Positions 25,403-34,814 of a stretch of DNA of 35,913 nt are shown piece by piece. The translations under genes and the position numbers were made by a program. The stretch lies in contig CACFEJ010000013.1 in the NCBI GenBank assembly GCA_902565305.1, positions 1-35,913 on the forward strand, written 5' to 3'. Under the pieces are notes generated by a model. It had not been told where the DNA came from. It saw only the letters and a list, made by a program, of their open reading frames with translations, and ran no database searches. Positions within the stretch are counted from its first letter, which is position 1. Every line of letters begins with the position of its first letter. This DNA comes from an uncultured Prochlorococcus sp. (GTDB lineage Bacteria; Cyanobacteriota; Cyanobacteriia; PCC-6307; Cyanobiaceae).

Positions 25403-27124
25403 ATGGCTAAACAGTTAAGTTTTTCTAATGAATCAAGAGAAGCGCTAGAAAAAGGTGTGAATTTCGTAGCTAATGCAGTAAAGGTTACTATTGGGCCAAA
25501 AGCAAAAAACGTTGTAATAGAAAAGAAATTTGGTTCGCCAGATATAGTAAGAGATGGATCTACAGTTGCTAAAGAGATCGAGATTGAAAACCCTATTTCT
25601 AATTTAGGTGCGAAATTAATAGAACAAGTTGCATCCAAGACAAAAGAGAGTGCTGGTGATGGAACAACAACAGCAACCATTTTGACTCAGAAGATGGTAC
25701 AGGAGGGATTAAAAAATATTGCTTCTGGCGCAAACCCAATGGAGTTAAAAAAAGGTATGGAAGCAGGCTTAGCTTTTATCTTAGAAAAATTAAATTCCAA
25801 AAGTATTTCATTAACTGGCTCTGATATCCAAAAAGTTGCAACAGTTAGTGCTGGAGGTGATGAAGAAATTGGATCTATAATTTCGAAAGCAATGGATATT
25901 GTCACTTCAGATGGAGTAATAACTGTTGAAGAATCTCAATCACTAGAAACAGAATTAGATATAACTGAAGGAATGTCTTTTGATAGAGGTTATAGTTCTC
26001 CATATTTCGTAACAGACCAAGAAAGACAAGTTTGTGAACTTGAAAACCCTAAAATATTAATAACTGATCAAAAAATCTCAACTTTAGTTGATCTAGTTCC
26101 AATACTTGAAGAAATTCAGAAGTCAGGCTCTCCTTTTCTAATTCTTGCTGAAGATATCGAAGGAGAGGCTTTAACCACTCTGGTTTTGAATAAGAATAGT
26201 GGGGTTTTAAATGTTGCTTCCGTAAGAGCTCCTTTATTTGGAGAGAGAAGAAAAGCTGCCCTTGAAGATATTGCTATTCTTACAGGGGCTAAGTTAATTA
26301 GCGAAGATAAATCGATGTCACTTGATAAAGTATCGATTAATGATTTAGGCAAGGCAAAAAAAATAACTATCACAAAGGATAAAACTACAATAGTTGCCTT
26401 CGAAGACACAAAAGATTTAGTTAAAGCGCGAGTAGAGAAATTAAAGAGAGAAGTCAATATAACTGAATCTGAGTATGATCAGGATAAAATTAATGAAAGG
26501 ATCGCCAAACTAGCCGGAGGAGTAGCTCTTATCAAAGTAGGAGCTGCTACAGAAACAGAGATGAAGTATAAAAAGTTAAGAATCGAAGATTCCCTTAATG
26601 CTACGAAAGCTGCTATTGAAGAGGGTGTTGTTTCTGGAGGAGGACAAACTTTAATTGAAATATCTGATGACCTTTTAAATTTAAGTGAAACATCTTTAGA
26701 TGATTTAAAAACAGGGATAAATATAGTTAAAGAAGCCCTTTTGGAACCTACCAAACAAATAGCAAAAAATGCTGGTTTTAATGGTGATGTAGTAGTCGCT
26801 GAAATTCAAAGGCTTAAAAAAGGTTTTAATGCTAATTCAGGACAATATGAGGATTTAAAAGATTCAGGAATATTAGATCCAACCAAAGTAATAAGATTAG
26901 CTCTTCAAGATTCAGTATCTATTGCAGCTATGCTCCTCACAACAGAAGTTGCGATGGCAGACATTCCAGAGCCTGAAGCCGCAGCCCCTGGAGGACCAGG
27001 AGGAGATCCAATGGGAGGAATGGGTGGCATGGGAATGCCAGGAATGGGTGGCATGGGAATGCCAGGAATGGGTGGCATGGGAATGCCAGGAATGGGTGGC
27101 ATGGGAATGCCGGGTATGATGTAA
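25403..27124 (+). CDS. groL: Chaperonin GroEL, groES-less copy
   Basis: The 60-kDa chaperonin subunit refolds proteins in an ATP-driven double ring. The 573-residue protein carries the ATP-site segments [10 protein letters not shown] (28-37) and [12 protein letters not shown] (83-94), plus [15 protein letters not shown] near residue 410. After about residue 525 comes an Ala/Pro/Gly segment and then four copies of an eight-residue Gly/Met/Pro repeat, making the tail longer than the usual GGM end. No groES lies next to it, so it is the stand-alone paralogue (often called GroEL2) of cyanobacteria. I see no CIRCE element upstream. The apical domain looks divergent from the E. coli type. Confidence 0.95.
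   Translation: MAKQLSFSNESREALEKGVNFVANAVKVTIGPKAKNVVIEKKFGSPDIVRDGSTVAKEIEIENPISNLGAKLIEQVASKTKESAGDGTTTATILTQKMVQEGLKNIASGANPMELKKGMEAGLAFILEKLNSKSISLTGSDIQKVATVSAGGDEEIGSIISKAMDIVTSDGVITVEESQSLETELDITEGMSFDRGYSSPYFVTDQERQVCELENPKILITDQKISTLVDLVPILEEIQKSGSPFLILAEDIEGEALTTLVLNKNSGVLNVASVRAPLFGERRKAALEDIAILTGAKLISEDKSMSLDKVSINDLGKAKKITITKDKTTIVAFEDTKDLVKARVEKLKREVNITESEYDQDKINERIAKLAGGVALIKVGAATETEMKYKKLRIEDSLNATKAAIEEGVVSGGGQTLIEISDDLLNLSETSLDDLKTGINIVKEALLEPTKQIAKNAGFNGDVVVAEIQRLKKGFNANSGQYEDLKDSGILDPTKVIRLALQDSVSIAAMLLTTEVAMADIPEPEAAAPGGPGGDPMGGMGGMGMPGMGGMGMPGMGGMGMPGMGGMGMPGMM
27017..27112 (+). repeat. Four 24-bp tandem repeats in the groEL tail
   Basis: Units 27017-27040, 27041-27064 and 27065-27088 are identical. 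The fourth, 27089-27112, differs only in its last base (G for A). Each unit encodes the eight residues GMGGMGMP in frame. The near-perfect identity, including third codon positions, suggests recent slippage expansion or ongoing homogenisation rather than old duplication. Copy number changes would keep the frame. Confidence 0.95.
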
Positions 27125-27141
27125 AGCTAACTAGCTTTTTT
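27123..27141 (+). terminator. Short terminator at the end of groEL
   Basis: Six-base arms AAAGCT (27123-27128) and AGCTTT (27133-27138) enclose a four-base AACT loop and run into three more T. The hairpin includes part of the groEL stop and the stop codon of the convergent 143-residue gene. It is a compact candidate intrinsic terminator; the stem is short. Confidence 0.5.
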
Positions 27142-27558
27142 ATCGTTGTTAATCCACTTTCTTAAATTTTTAATATGAGGTAGGGGTAATTTTGGGGTTT
27201 CAGTAAATTGATTTATTTTATTAGAATTTTGATTTTTGCTAGATATTTCATTGCTTCTAGGATTTTCCAGGCCATTTGATTCCATCTTTGTTTCTTCAAT
27301 ATTTTCAAAAGTTTTTAATAATTCAAGCTTAATTTGTTCTTGATTTTCTTCATGTACTTCATCAATTAAAGATATCTGTTCTTGATTTTCTTCTTCACAC
27401 TGATTTTCTTTTTGTAGTGAACTATGGATTAATAAATCATTTAATGAATCAATCCCAAATCTATGGACCCACTTAAGAACAACATTTTCTTTAAGCAAAA
27501 AATTATTTTCTAAAGAGGCTTTTTTAAAAACTTCTATTAAATGATTTTTTAAAAGCAT
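27127..27558 (-). CDS. Unknown acidic, low-complexity protein, 143 aa
   Basis: I do not recognise a family. The N-terminus (1-45) looks folded and helical (LIEVFKKASLENNFLLKENV, WVHRFGIDSLNDLL). The middle (50-115) is Glu/Gln/Asn-rich and probably disordered, with a duplicated EENQEQI (56-62 and 70-76). The end is a compact basic block with PLPHIKNLRKWIN. No membrane segment is present. It lies seven bases after the ABC permease gene on the same strand, and is the last gene of the ctaA-ctaB-ABC run, so it may serve the transporter. It is convergent with groEL. Confidence 0.6.
   Translation of the reverse strand: MLLKNHLIEVFKKASLENNFLLKENVVLKWVHRFGIDSLNDLLIHSSLQKENQCEEENQEQISLIDEVHEENQEQIKLELLKTFENIEETKMESNGLENPRSNEISSKNQNSNKINQFTETPKLPLPHIKNLRKWINNDKKAS
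27335..27393. repeat. Direct repeat inside the 143-residue gene
   Basis: The 17-base string TGTTCTTGATTTTCTTC occurs at 27335-27351 and 27377-27393, exactly 42 bases (14 codons) apart. It encodes the two EENQEQI copies on the minus strand. This looks like a small in-frame duplication within the disordered part of the protein. Confidence 0.85.
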
Positions 27559-27565
27559 AAAATTT

Positions 27566-28390
27566 CTAATTTAACTTTCTATTTAACAGAGGCCTTATAA
27601 TAATCAAGGAAAAAACTGTTAAAGAAAATAAAATTGAGATACAACTCTTACAAGTTAAATCACCATATGGGGCATGTAAAGCTACTAATTCTAAATCCAT
27701 AGTTTGTGTATAGGCAGTCCTAATAGGTTCAATAGCAAAAGTTAATGGATTTAATGAAGCTAACCAGCCCAGCCAATTTGGCATAAAAGAGATTGGAGCT
27801 AAAGCAGTACTCGCAAATAGAAGAGGTAAATTTATTACGAATATAAGAGCGATTAATTCAATATGTCCCGGCAAAACAAACGCTAAACATAAACTTATTG
27901 ATGTCACAAAAAGAACTAATAAAATTAGTGTTGTAAATACAATTCCTAAACCATATAAGTTGGGCCATCCATAACCCAAAATGTATGAAACAATCATTAT
28001 TACAATACTCTGAACAAAGCTCAAGATTGTTATGTAAAAAAAAGATGATAAAACTATGGATAATCTACTGGTTAAAGGAGCCACAAGTAATCTATTAAGA
28101 AATCCAAACTCTCTATCAAACATTAAAGGAAGACCAGAATTTAGGGCTCCGCTAAAAGCAGTAAAAACAATAAGTCCTGCTCCTAAAAAATTACCATAAG
28201 AATCAACACCTGGTAAAAAACCTTCAGGGGCTTTAGAGAATAATGCCCCAAATAAAAAAAGCCAAATTATTGGTTGTAATATTCCTGCTAAAAGAGTTGA
28301 TGGTCTTCTTTTTAATTGAATAAATAATCTCTTTGTTAAGGCAAATGTTTCTTGATATAAAAAAAATAAATTATACTGTTGTAATTCCAT
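27566..28390 (-). CDS. ABC-2 type exporter permease
   Basis: The 274-residue membrane protein has six predicted helices and the ABC-2 pattern. Features are an N-terminal cytosolic helix (QETFALTKRLFIQLKRRPST), ILQPIIWLFLFGALF, the FGFLNRLLVAPLTSRLSIVLSS coupling segment, and PLLFASTALAPISFMPNWLGWLASLNPLTF, typical of drug/polysaccharide/O-antigen-type exporters. It pairs with the ATPase gene 48 bases upstream. The substrate cannot be read from sequence. The position after ctaA-ctaB is suggestive of, but does not prove, a role in oxidase or heme biology. Confidence 0.88.
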   Translation of the reverse strand: MELQQYNLFFLYQETFALTKRLFIQLKRRPSTLLAGILQPIIWLFLFGALFSKAPEGFLPGVDSYGNFLGAGLIVFTAFSGALNSGLPLMFDREFGFLNRLLVAPLTSRLSIVLSSFFYITILSFVQSIVIMIVSYILGYGWPNLYGLGIVFTTLILLVLFVTSISLCLAFVLPGHIELIALIFVINLPLLFASTALAPISFMPNWLGWLASLNPLTFAIEPIRTAYTQTMDLELVALHAPYGDLTCKSCISILFSLTVFSLIIIRPLLNRKLN

Positions 28391-28438
28391 AATTAGCCGT
28401 AATTAGTATTCATTATAGTTAGTTAACCAAAAGTTTTT

Positions 28439-29458
28439 TTATCGCATGGATTGCTTTGATTCTTTTTTTAGGTCTCTTTTCCCTGCCATAGATATTTCAG
28501 CATCCAATAATGTTTTCCCAGTTGCCTGAAGATATACATCGTCCAAGCTTGGCTGACTTTGGGTAAGAGAAAAAATTTCAAACTTTGAGAAAGCCAATTC
28601 CACTTTTAGCTTCGTAAGTAAATCTTTTTGCTTATCTGCTACGAAATTTATCGAGAACCCTTGAGCTTCATTTATGATAATCTGACTAATTCCATCTATT
28701 GAAGATAAAATGTTAGATATATTATTTGCTTCTTCCTGATTACTAAATTCTCTTACTTTCAAAGTTACTCTATCTCCTCCTAATTTATTTTTGAGCTCTG
28801 CAGGAGTCCCTTTTGCTATAACTCTTCCATCATCAATTATCACTAATCTGTCTGCCAATTTATCTATTTCATCAAGATAGTGACTGCTTAAAATAATGGT
28901 CATTCCATTATTTCTCAAATCTTTCAAAAGTTGCCATATAATATTTCTACTTTCAATGTCTAAACCAACTGTAGGTTCATCCAAAATTAATACTTGGGGC
29001 AAATGTAAAAGTCCAGCTGCCAGATCTATTCTTCTTTTCATTCCCCCTGAATAAGTTCCGCACTTACGATCAATCCAATCATTCATTTCTAATTGATCTA
29101 TTAATTTATTTATCCTTTCAAATTTTTTATTTTTGTTGATGTGATATAAATCTGATTGAAAATCCAAAAGCTCTCGTCCAGTTAATATTTTATCAAGTGC
29201 AATGTCTTGGGCAACATAACCAATTAATTCTCTAATTTTCCTTGAATTTTTTATCAGATTAATATTATTTATAAAAACTTCTCCACTATCAGGCTCTATT
29301 AAAGTAGCAAGTATTTTTATTAGTGTTGATTTGCCAGCACCATTTGGGCCTAGTATTCCGAATAATGTGCCAGCTTCAATTTCTATCGCTAAATTTTTTA
29401 ATGCCTTGATATCTGAATAAGATTTTGAAAGCCCCTTTACTTTTATATAATCCATCAA
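28439..29458 (-). CDS. ABC exporter ATPase (DrrA-like)
   Basis: The 339-residue nucleotide-binding protein has Walker A GPNGAGKST (37-45), the Q-loop YVAQDI, the signature YSGGM (136-140), Walker B LILDEP (157-162) and the H-loop SSHYLDE with H193. A C-terminal extension (about 225-325) with LTQSQPSLDDVYLQATGK is typical of the daunorubicin-resistance (DrrA) type ATPases. It forms a half-transporter pair with the permease downstream. It lies 36 bases after ctaB on the same strand. The start could equally be the second methionine (29455). Confidence 0.9.
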   Translation of the reverse strand: MMDYIKVKGLSKSYSDIKALKNLAIEIEAGTLFGILGPNGAGKSTLIKILATLIEPDSGEVFINNINLIKNSRKIRELIGYVAQDIALDKILTGRELLDFQSDLYHINKNKKFERINKLIDQLEMNDWIDRKCGTYSGGMKRRIDLAAGLLHLPQVLILDEPTVGLDIESRNIIWQLLKDLRNNGMTIILSSHYLDEIDKLADRLVIIDDGRVIAKGTPAELKNKLGGDRVTLKVREFSNQEEANNISNILSSIDGISQIIINEAQGFSINFVADKQKDLLTKLKVELAFSKFEIFSLTQSQPSLDDVYLQATGKTLLDAEISMAGKRDLKKESKQSMR

Positions 29459-29494
29459 ACTTACAATTTACTTAAAAAACATTTTACATCTAAT

Positions 29495-30496
29495 TTAATT
29501 ACTAAGCAGGGATACTATAGATAAAAATATCTGCATAGATTGCTGCTCAAATTCTACAGATAGTTGGGTTCTGGAAATTAATAACAAAAGACAAATACCA
29601 AACATATATAGAATAGACCACCTAAAGAGAGACTTTGCTCTTGAAAGATCATCAGGAGATTTCTTTAATTCATTAATTAATTGCAAAAGTCTTCCATTAA
29701 ATGGCAATAACATAATTCCGTATAAAAGACCCCCTTCAGGCAAGGCAAAAACTCCCATAAAACTCATTAAAATTGTTGCCCATCCATAACGAGAAATCGC
29801 TTTAGCAGTAAAAACAGATCCTTTAACAGAAGGGAGCATAGGAATACCAACAGATGCGTAATCATCCTTCAACAAAATTGCAAGTGCCCAAAAATGAGCT
29901 GGAGTCCATAACATTACTAAACCAAACAACCACCAACCACTAAGACCTACATGCCCTGTAGCAGCAGATGCTCCAACTAAAGGTGGTATCGCGCCAGCAA
30001 CTCCTCCGAAAACAATATTTTTTGTTGTACGAGGTTTCAAAATAACTGTATATAAAATTACGTAGCTAAATAAACCAAGAAGAGTTAATCCCGCAGCCAA
30101 ATAATTTACACCACTTACTAAAAGCATCGAAGCTGCCAAAGTACATGATACGGCAGCTAAAAATACAGTCTCAGATGACAACTTTCCAGCTGGCAAGGCT
30201 CTTTTGCTAGTTCTTATCATCCTCTTATCTAATTCCATTTCCCACAAGCAATTAAGAGCTCCAGCTGCTGCTGCTGCCAAAGCTCCGCCTCCTAAAGTAC
30301 AGATAAGTTTAGGTGAAGACAAAGGCCATTCTTCAGTTAAAGCCATTCCTCCCAAAGTTGTTGCCAGTAAAAGTGGGATTAATCTGGGTTTTGCTACTTC
30401 AAGCCAAGGCGGCAAAGTTATTTTTTTTCTTGAAGGTACAACTTCATCCCTAATTGAAGATTTATAGTTCAAGTTTTCTAATTTACTACTGTTCAT
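29495..30496 (-). CDS. ctaB: Protoheme IX farnesyltransferase (heme O synthase)
   Basis: CtaB adds a farnesyl group to heme B, giving heme O, which CtaA oxidises to heme A for cytochrome oxidase. The 333-residue UbiA-superfamily protein has nine or so helices after a roughly 30-residue polar N-terminus. It carries [17 protein letters not shown], the Asp-rich region [20 protein letters not shown] (82-101) with Glu at the middle acidic position, and [14 protein letters not shown] and [11 protein letters not shown]. These last two blocks are specific to CtaB/COX10. Its ATG overlaps the ctaA stop by four bases, showing translational coupling. Confidence 0.96.
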   Translation of the reverse strand: MNSSKLENLNYKSSIRDEVVPSRKKITLPPWLEVAKPRLIPLLLATTLGGMALTEEWPLSSPKLICTLGGGALAAAAAGALNCLWEMELDKRMIRTSKRALPAGKLSSETVFLAAVSCTLAASMLLVSGVNYLAAGLTLLGLFSYVILYTVILKPRTTKNIVFGGVAGAIPPLVGASAATGHVGLSGWWLFGLVMLWTPAHFWALAILLKDDYASVGIPMLPSVKGSVFTAKAISRYGWATILMSFMGVFALPEGGLLYGIMLLPFNGRLLQLINELKKSPDDLSRAKSLFRWSILYMFGICLLLLISRTQLSVEFEQQSMQIFLSIVSLLSN

Positions 30497-31467
30497 GAAT
30501 TGATACCAACCATTTGAGAATTTAGGGAGTGGTTTAGACCTTTTTTGGTAAAAGGATTTCTAAAAATTAATGTTGTTAATATCGCAATAAATAAAGAGGC
30601 ATTAAGTTGATGACCGATAATAAAAATAGGTTCATTCAAATTTGTTTTAAGACTTAAAACACCCAAAGCAATTTGGGAAAACAATAGAAAAATAAGTGCT
30701 GAGAGATATTTCCAATTTTCATTTAGCAAACTTCTCTTATAAATTGCAGTGGCAATAATCAATAGAATTGAAAAAGCAATTGGAAAAGCAAATAATTTAT
30801 GAGTATTTAGAATTAGACATTGTTTATTAAAAGATAAACAAATATGTGCTGACCAGGTTGAAGAAAGCCTTACTCCAATAAAAGATTGAATAAGAGTAAG
30901 TAAAAGAGGAAAAAACAATAAAAATCTCCACCAAATTAATGGCTCTTCTATATCATCATTTTCTAAATTTTGATTTATTGAAATTGTTGTGATGAGAAGT
31001 AGAAAAGCTATTAAAAGATGGCCAGTAACAGTATATGAATCAAGCAAGTTTATTACTGTTAAAGCTCCAAAAGATCCTTGGACAATAACGAGAAAAAGTA
31101 ATAGTGAATAAGTTTTAGGTAACCAATTTGGAATTTCATTTTTCCATATAATTGAAAGGGAAAATTTAAAAAGAATTAATATGCCAACCAGAAAAGCATC
31201 TAGACGATGAAACCACTCTAGAAATACTCTTAGGTTCATATGATTAAAAGGCAAAAAAGATCCATAACATAACGGCCAATCTGGACAGGCAAGTCCAGCC
31301 TCCATGACTCTAGTAGCACCTCCAATTACGATTAGTGCGATAAGTGCCAATACACTATGACTTCCCAACCTTTTAAAAATTGTCAGATATTTTGATTTAT
31401 ATAATTGATTATTAATCAAATGGTTAAAACCTATTATTTTGCATAATAAATTAGATTTAAAAACCAA
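30493..31467 (-). CDS. ctaA: Heme A synthase (COX15-type)
   Basis: CtaA oxidises the C8 methyl of heme O to a formyl group. The 324-residue, eight-helix protein shows [21 protein letters not shown] (49-69), with the Cys pair C61/C67. It also has EWFHRLDAF (84-92) with a heme-ligand His, GHLLIAFL in the first half, and NTHKLFAFP and IIGHQLNAS in the second half, supplying the other histidines. The two halves are pseudo-duplicated as in the family. The gene runs divergently from ctaC across 215 AT-rich bases in which I see no clear regulatory motif. Confidence 0.94.
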   Translation of the reverse strand: MVFKSNLLCKIIGFNHLINNQLYKSKYLTIFKRLGSHSVLALIALIVIGGATRVMEAGLACPDWPLCYGSFLPFNHMNLRVFLEWFHRLDAFLVGILILFKFSLSIIWKNEIPNWLPKTYSLLLFLVIVQGSFGALTVINLLDSYTVTGHLLIAFLLLITTISINQNLENDDIEEPLIWWRFLLFFPLLLTLIQSFIGVRLSSTWSAHICLSFNKQCLILNTHKLFAFPIAFSILLIIATAIYKRSLLNENWKYLSALIFLLFSQIALGVLSLKTNLNEPIFIIGHQLNASLFIAILTTLIFRNPFTKKGLNHSLNSQMVGINS

Positions 31468-31682
31468 ACATTAATTAAAAATTAATATGTTTAATTTAAA
31501 AAATAATTTACTAATTTAATCTTTTTTCCCTGACAATTAACTCTAAAAAGTTATTAATAATACGCCTTTTATTTCATAAATCTTAAGAAGTTGTGAATTT
31601 AAATGTTTTTCTTTTAACAAAGGATGCAGGATTAAAAAAATTGAATATCTTGGGGATATAAATACAAATTTTTAGAGCTCAA

Positions 31683-32486
31683 TTGTTAAATAAAAACTTT
31701 TATTTAATTCTAATTATTTCCCTCGTTTTTGCTATATCTTTTTGGATTGGTTTTAATGTAAATTTGCTCCCAGCTGAAGCAAGTATTAACGCACCAATTT
31801 ACGATGAACTTTTTAAAATTCTTTTCATCATTGGATTAATCATTTTTATAGGAATGACAATAGCTGTTACATATAGCTTATTTAAGTTTAGGAAAAGAAA
31901 TGATCAGATAGGCGATGGCATAGCCTTAGAGGGAAATTTAAGCTTAGAAATTGTATGGACAATTATCCCTTCAATAATTGTTTTATTAATAGGTTTATAT
32001 AGCTACAACATCTACGATCGAATGGGAGGGATGAAAGAACTAAATCATAACCACGAAATGATGAGTTCTAATACTGAAAAAATTTGGGCTGGAATAAGTC
32101 AAACCTCTGATAATGAAATAGCAATAAATAATTTATCAATTGAAGTTTCAGCTATGCAATTTGCATTTCTATTCAATTATCCCAAGGGCAATTTCATATC
32201 AGGAGAACTACACGTTCCTGTTGATCAAAAAGTATCAATGAAAATGGAATCCAAAGACGTCATTCATGCTTTTTGGGTGCCAGAGTTCAGAATTAAACAG
32301 GATATTATTCCTGGGCAACCTACTATTCTGAATTTCACTCCTACAAAAGTAGGAAAATATCCGATAATTTGCGCAGAATTATGTGGCCCATATCATGGAG
32401 GGATGAGAGCCTCCATAATTGTTGAAGAAGAATCGGATTACAACGAATGGTTTAACAAAAATAAAAAATCAGAGGTAAATTTATGA
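31683..32486 (+). CDS. ctaC: Cytochrome c oxidase subunit II, TTG start
   Basis: Subunit II carries the CuA center that receives electrons from a soluble cytochrome. The 267-residue protein has an N-terminal helix (5-28), a second and third helix (about 44-66, 90-110) and a cupredoxin domain. CuA ligands are all present: H195, C230, E232 (backbone), C234, H238 and M241 (CAELCGPYHGGM). At the aromatic electron-entry motif the sequence is AMQFAFLFNYP (157-167), with Phe where most oxidases have Trp. The start is TTG: an in-frame stop lies at 31659-31661 and the first ATG falls in the second helix. Its stop overlaps the ctaD start (ATGA). Confidence 0.95.
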   Translation: MLNKNFYLILIISLVFAISFWIGFNVNLLPAEASINAPIYDELFKILFIIGLIIFIGMTIAVTYSLFKFRKRNDQIGDGIALEGNLSLEIVWTIIPSIIVLLIGLYSYNIYDRMGGMKELNHNHEMMSSNTEKIWAGISQTSDNEIAINNLSIEVSAMQFAFLFNYPKGNFISGELHVPVDQKVSMKMESKDVIHAFWVPEFRIKQDIIPGQPTILNFTPTKVGKYPIICAELCGPYHGGMRASIIVEEESDYNEWFNKNKKSEVNL

Positions 32487-34099
32487 CAATATCAATCGAT
32501 CCACAAAAAACTAATAATGAAAGCCTTCAACCTAAAGGCTGGCTTAGATACTTTAGTTTTAGCCTTGATCATAAAGTAATTGGAATACAATACTTAGTCT
32601 GCGGTTTTCTTTTCTATTTAATAGGAGGAACCTTAGCGAGCGCCATTAGAATTGAACTAGCTAGTCCAATGTCTGACTTTATGCCGAGAGATGTTTATAA
32701 CCAAGTTTTAACTCTACACGGAACAATAATGATATTCCTTTGGATAGTGCCTGTAGTTAATGGTGCTTTTGGAAATTATTTAATTCCATTTTATGTAGGT
32801 GCAAGAGATATGGCATTCCCAAGATTAAATGCTGTTGCTTTTTGGTTAATTCCTCCTTCTGGTTTGATGCTGGTAGCAAGCTATTTTGTTGAGGGTGCTG
32901 CTCAGGCTGGATGGACGGCTTATCCTCCTTTGAGCATAACTACTCCTCAATCGGGACAAATTATTTGGATTCTGAGCGTTCTATTACTTGGAGGCAGCTC
33001 TATATTTGGTGGAATAAACTTTATCGCGACCATTATCAAACTAAGAAGGCCAGGATTAAAACTTATGCAATTGCCAATGTATTGTTGGGCAATGCTTGGA
33101 ACAAGTCTATTAGTTGTTTTGTCAACTCCTGTTTTAGCAGGCACTTTAATTCTACTTAGCTTCGATATCATCGCTAATACAGGGTTTTTCAATCCTGTTT
33201 TAGGAGGCAATGTCGTAGTTTATCAGCATTTATTTTGGTTTTATTCTCATCCAGCTGTATACATTATGGTCCTTCCTGCCTTTGGTTTAGTTAGTGAAAT
33301 ACTTCCTGTACATGCTAGAAAACCACTTTTTGGATATACAACAATGGTTTTTTCAATAATGGGGATAGTAGTTTTAGGTTTAGTTGTTTGGGCGCATCAT
33401 ATGTTTACGAGTGGAACGCCACCTTGGATGAGATTATTCTTTACTATCGCCACAGCATTTATTGCTGTTCCGACAGGTATAAAATTTTTCAATTGGGTTG
33501 CAACATTATGGGGAGGTAAAATTTCCATTAATAGTGCAATGTTATTCTCTTGCGGATTTATTATAAATTTTGTTTTTGGAGGTATTACAGGAGTTGCTTT
33601 GGCACAGGTACCTTTCGATATTCACGTACATGATACCTATTTCGTTGTAGCCCATTTTCATTATATAGTTTATGGAGGGACTGTTTTTATTATTTTCTCT
33701 TCCATTTATCATTGGTTCCCCAAAGTAACTGGGAGAATTCTCAATGAAAAATTAGGAATTTTACACTTTATCATTACTTTTATTGGATTTAACTTATGCT
33801 TCGCTCCTCAACATTGGCTTGGTTTAAATGGAATGCCAAGAAGAGTTGCAGAATATGATCCTCAATTCCAGTTCGTTAATCAAATTAGTAGCCTTGGTGC
33901 TCTTTTGATGGCTATAAGTACAATTCCTTTTTTAATTAACGTATTCCTTAGTGTGAGAAATGGAAAAAATGCTGGAGATAACCCTTGGAATGCTCTTACA
34001 CCTGAATGGTTAACATCTTCTCCACCTCCAGTTGAAAATTGGGAAGGAGAAGCTCCATTAGTTGAAGAACCATATGGTTACGGTAAAGAAATTTCTTAA
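32483..34099 (+). CDS. ctaD: Cytochrome c oxidase subunit I
   Basis: This is the catalytic subunit with heme a, heme a3 and CuB. It reduces oxygen and pumps protons. The 538-residue protein has twelve helices. Ligands visible are H79 (LTLHGTIM), H256 and Y260 (FYSHPAVYIMVLPAFG), H305 and H306 (VVWAHHMFTSG), and the heme pair in DTYFVVAHFHYIVYGG. The YSHPAVY version, without the GHPEVY glutamate, marks a type A2 heme-copper oxidase. The start codon overlaps the ctaC stop. ctaE follows after 15 bases. Confidence 0.97.
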   Translation: MTISIDPQKTNNESLQPKGWLRYFSFSLDHKVIGIQYLVCGFLFYLIGGTLASAIRIELASPMSDFMPRDVYNQVLTLHGTIMIFLWIVPVVNGAFGNYLIPFYVGARDMAFPRLNAVAFWLIPPSGLMLVASYFVEGAAQAGWTAYPPLSITTPQSGQIIWILSVLLLGGSSIFGGINFIATIIKLRRPGLKLMQLPMYCWAMLGTSLLVVLSTPVLAGTLILLSFDIIANTGFFNPVLGGNVVVYQHLFWFYSHPAVYIMVLPAFGLVSEILPVHARKPLFGYTTMVFSIMGIVVLGLVVWAHHMFTSGTPPWMRLFFTIATAFIAVPTGIKFFNWVATLWGGKISINSAMLFSCGFIINFVFGGITGVALAQVPFDIHVHDTYFVVAHFHYIVYGGTVFIIFSSIYHWFPKVTGRILNEKLGILHFIITFIGFNLCFAPQHWLGLNGMPRRVAEYDPQFQFVNQISSLGALLMAISTIPFLINVFLSVRNGKNAGDNPWNALTPEWLTSSPPPVENWEGEAPLVEEPYGYGKEIS

Positions 34100-34114
34100 C
34101 AGAGATAAAAACAT

Positions 34115-34717
34115 ATGACAACACTAGATAGCTCAAAAGAAATTCAAAAAAATAATTCTGAAGTTAATGAAACACATGAAGACTTCAGAATGTTTGGTCT
34201 TATAACTTTCCTAATTGCAGACGGAATGACTTTTGCTGGATTCTTTGCTGCTTATTTAACTTATAAAGCAGTAAATCCATTACCAGATGGTGCTATTTAT
34301 GAATTAGAACTACCAATACCTACTCTTAATACAATTTTGTTACTTGTTAGTAGTGCAACTTTCCATAAAGCAGGCAAAGCACTTTTAAAAGATAAAAACT
34401 CAGATTCCCAAAAATGGTTATTTTTTACTGCTTTTCTTGGAATTATATTTTTAATATGTCAATTATTTGAATATTTTCATTTACCTTTTGGATTAACCGA
34501 TAATTTATTTGCAAGTACTTTTTATGCTCTTACTGGTTTTCATGGATTACATGTCACTTTAGGCACTTTAATGATTTTAATTATAGCTTGGCAATCGAGA
34601 ATAAATGGCGGAAGATTAACCAGTCAAAATATGTTTCCATTGGAAGCTGTTGAATTGTACTGGCATTTTGTAGATGGAATATGGGTTGTTTTATTTATTA
34701 TTTTGTATCTTTTATAA
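34115..34717 (+). CDS. ctaE: Cytochrome c oxidase subunit III
   Basis: Subunit III stabilises the oxidase and holds lipids near the oxygen channel. The 200-residue protein has a polar N-terminus and five hydrophobic helices (the short bacterial form). It carries FRMFGLITFLIADGMTFAGFFAAYLTYK near the start, FYALTGFHGLHVTLGTLMI and the end AVELYWHFVDGIWVVLFIILYLL, all standard COX3 blocks. It is the last gene of ctaCDE. The 97 bases after it hold no convincing terminator. Confidence 0.97.
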   Translation: MTTLDSSKEIQKNNSEVNETHEDFRMFGLITFLIADGMTFAGFFAAYLTYKAVNPLPDGAIYELELPIPTLNTILLLVSSATFHKAGKALLKDKNSDSQKWLFFTAFLGIIFLICQLFEYFHLPFGLTDNLFASTFYALTGFHGLHVTLGTLMILIIAWQSRINGGRLTSQNMFPLEAVELYWHFVDGIWVVLFIILYLL

Positions 34718-34814
34718 AAAACTAAATTTCAAAAATTAAATATATTTTTTATTAATTTATATTGCCACAGTTCTCCTTTTTAGTAAGAATATATAATTAT
34801 GAATTTGTCAGATA

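Noticed and set aside
26905-27102. Minus-strand open frame rich in Pro/Ile (PPIPGIPM repeats)
   Set aside because: It is the complement of the groEL tandem repeats. Its repetitiveness and Pro content come from the groEL coding frame, and groEL is clearly the real gene.
26922-27119. Plus-strand open frame with WVAWECQE repeats
   Set aside because: Same 24-bp repeats read in another frame of groEL. The Trp/Cys repeat composition is implausible and the frame lies wholly inside a strong gene.
27335-27393. 17-base direct repeat considered as a CRISPR or mobile-element trace
   Set aside because: Just two copies, in frame, encoding a repeated peptide. No array, spacer pattern, terminal inverted repeats or transposase.
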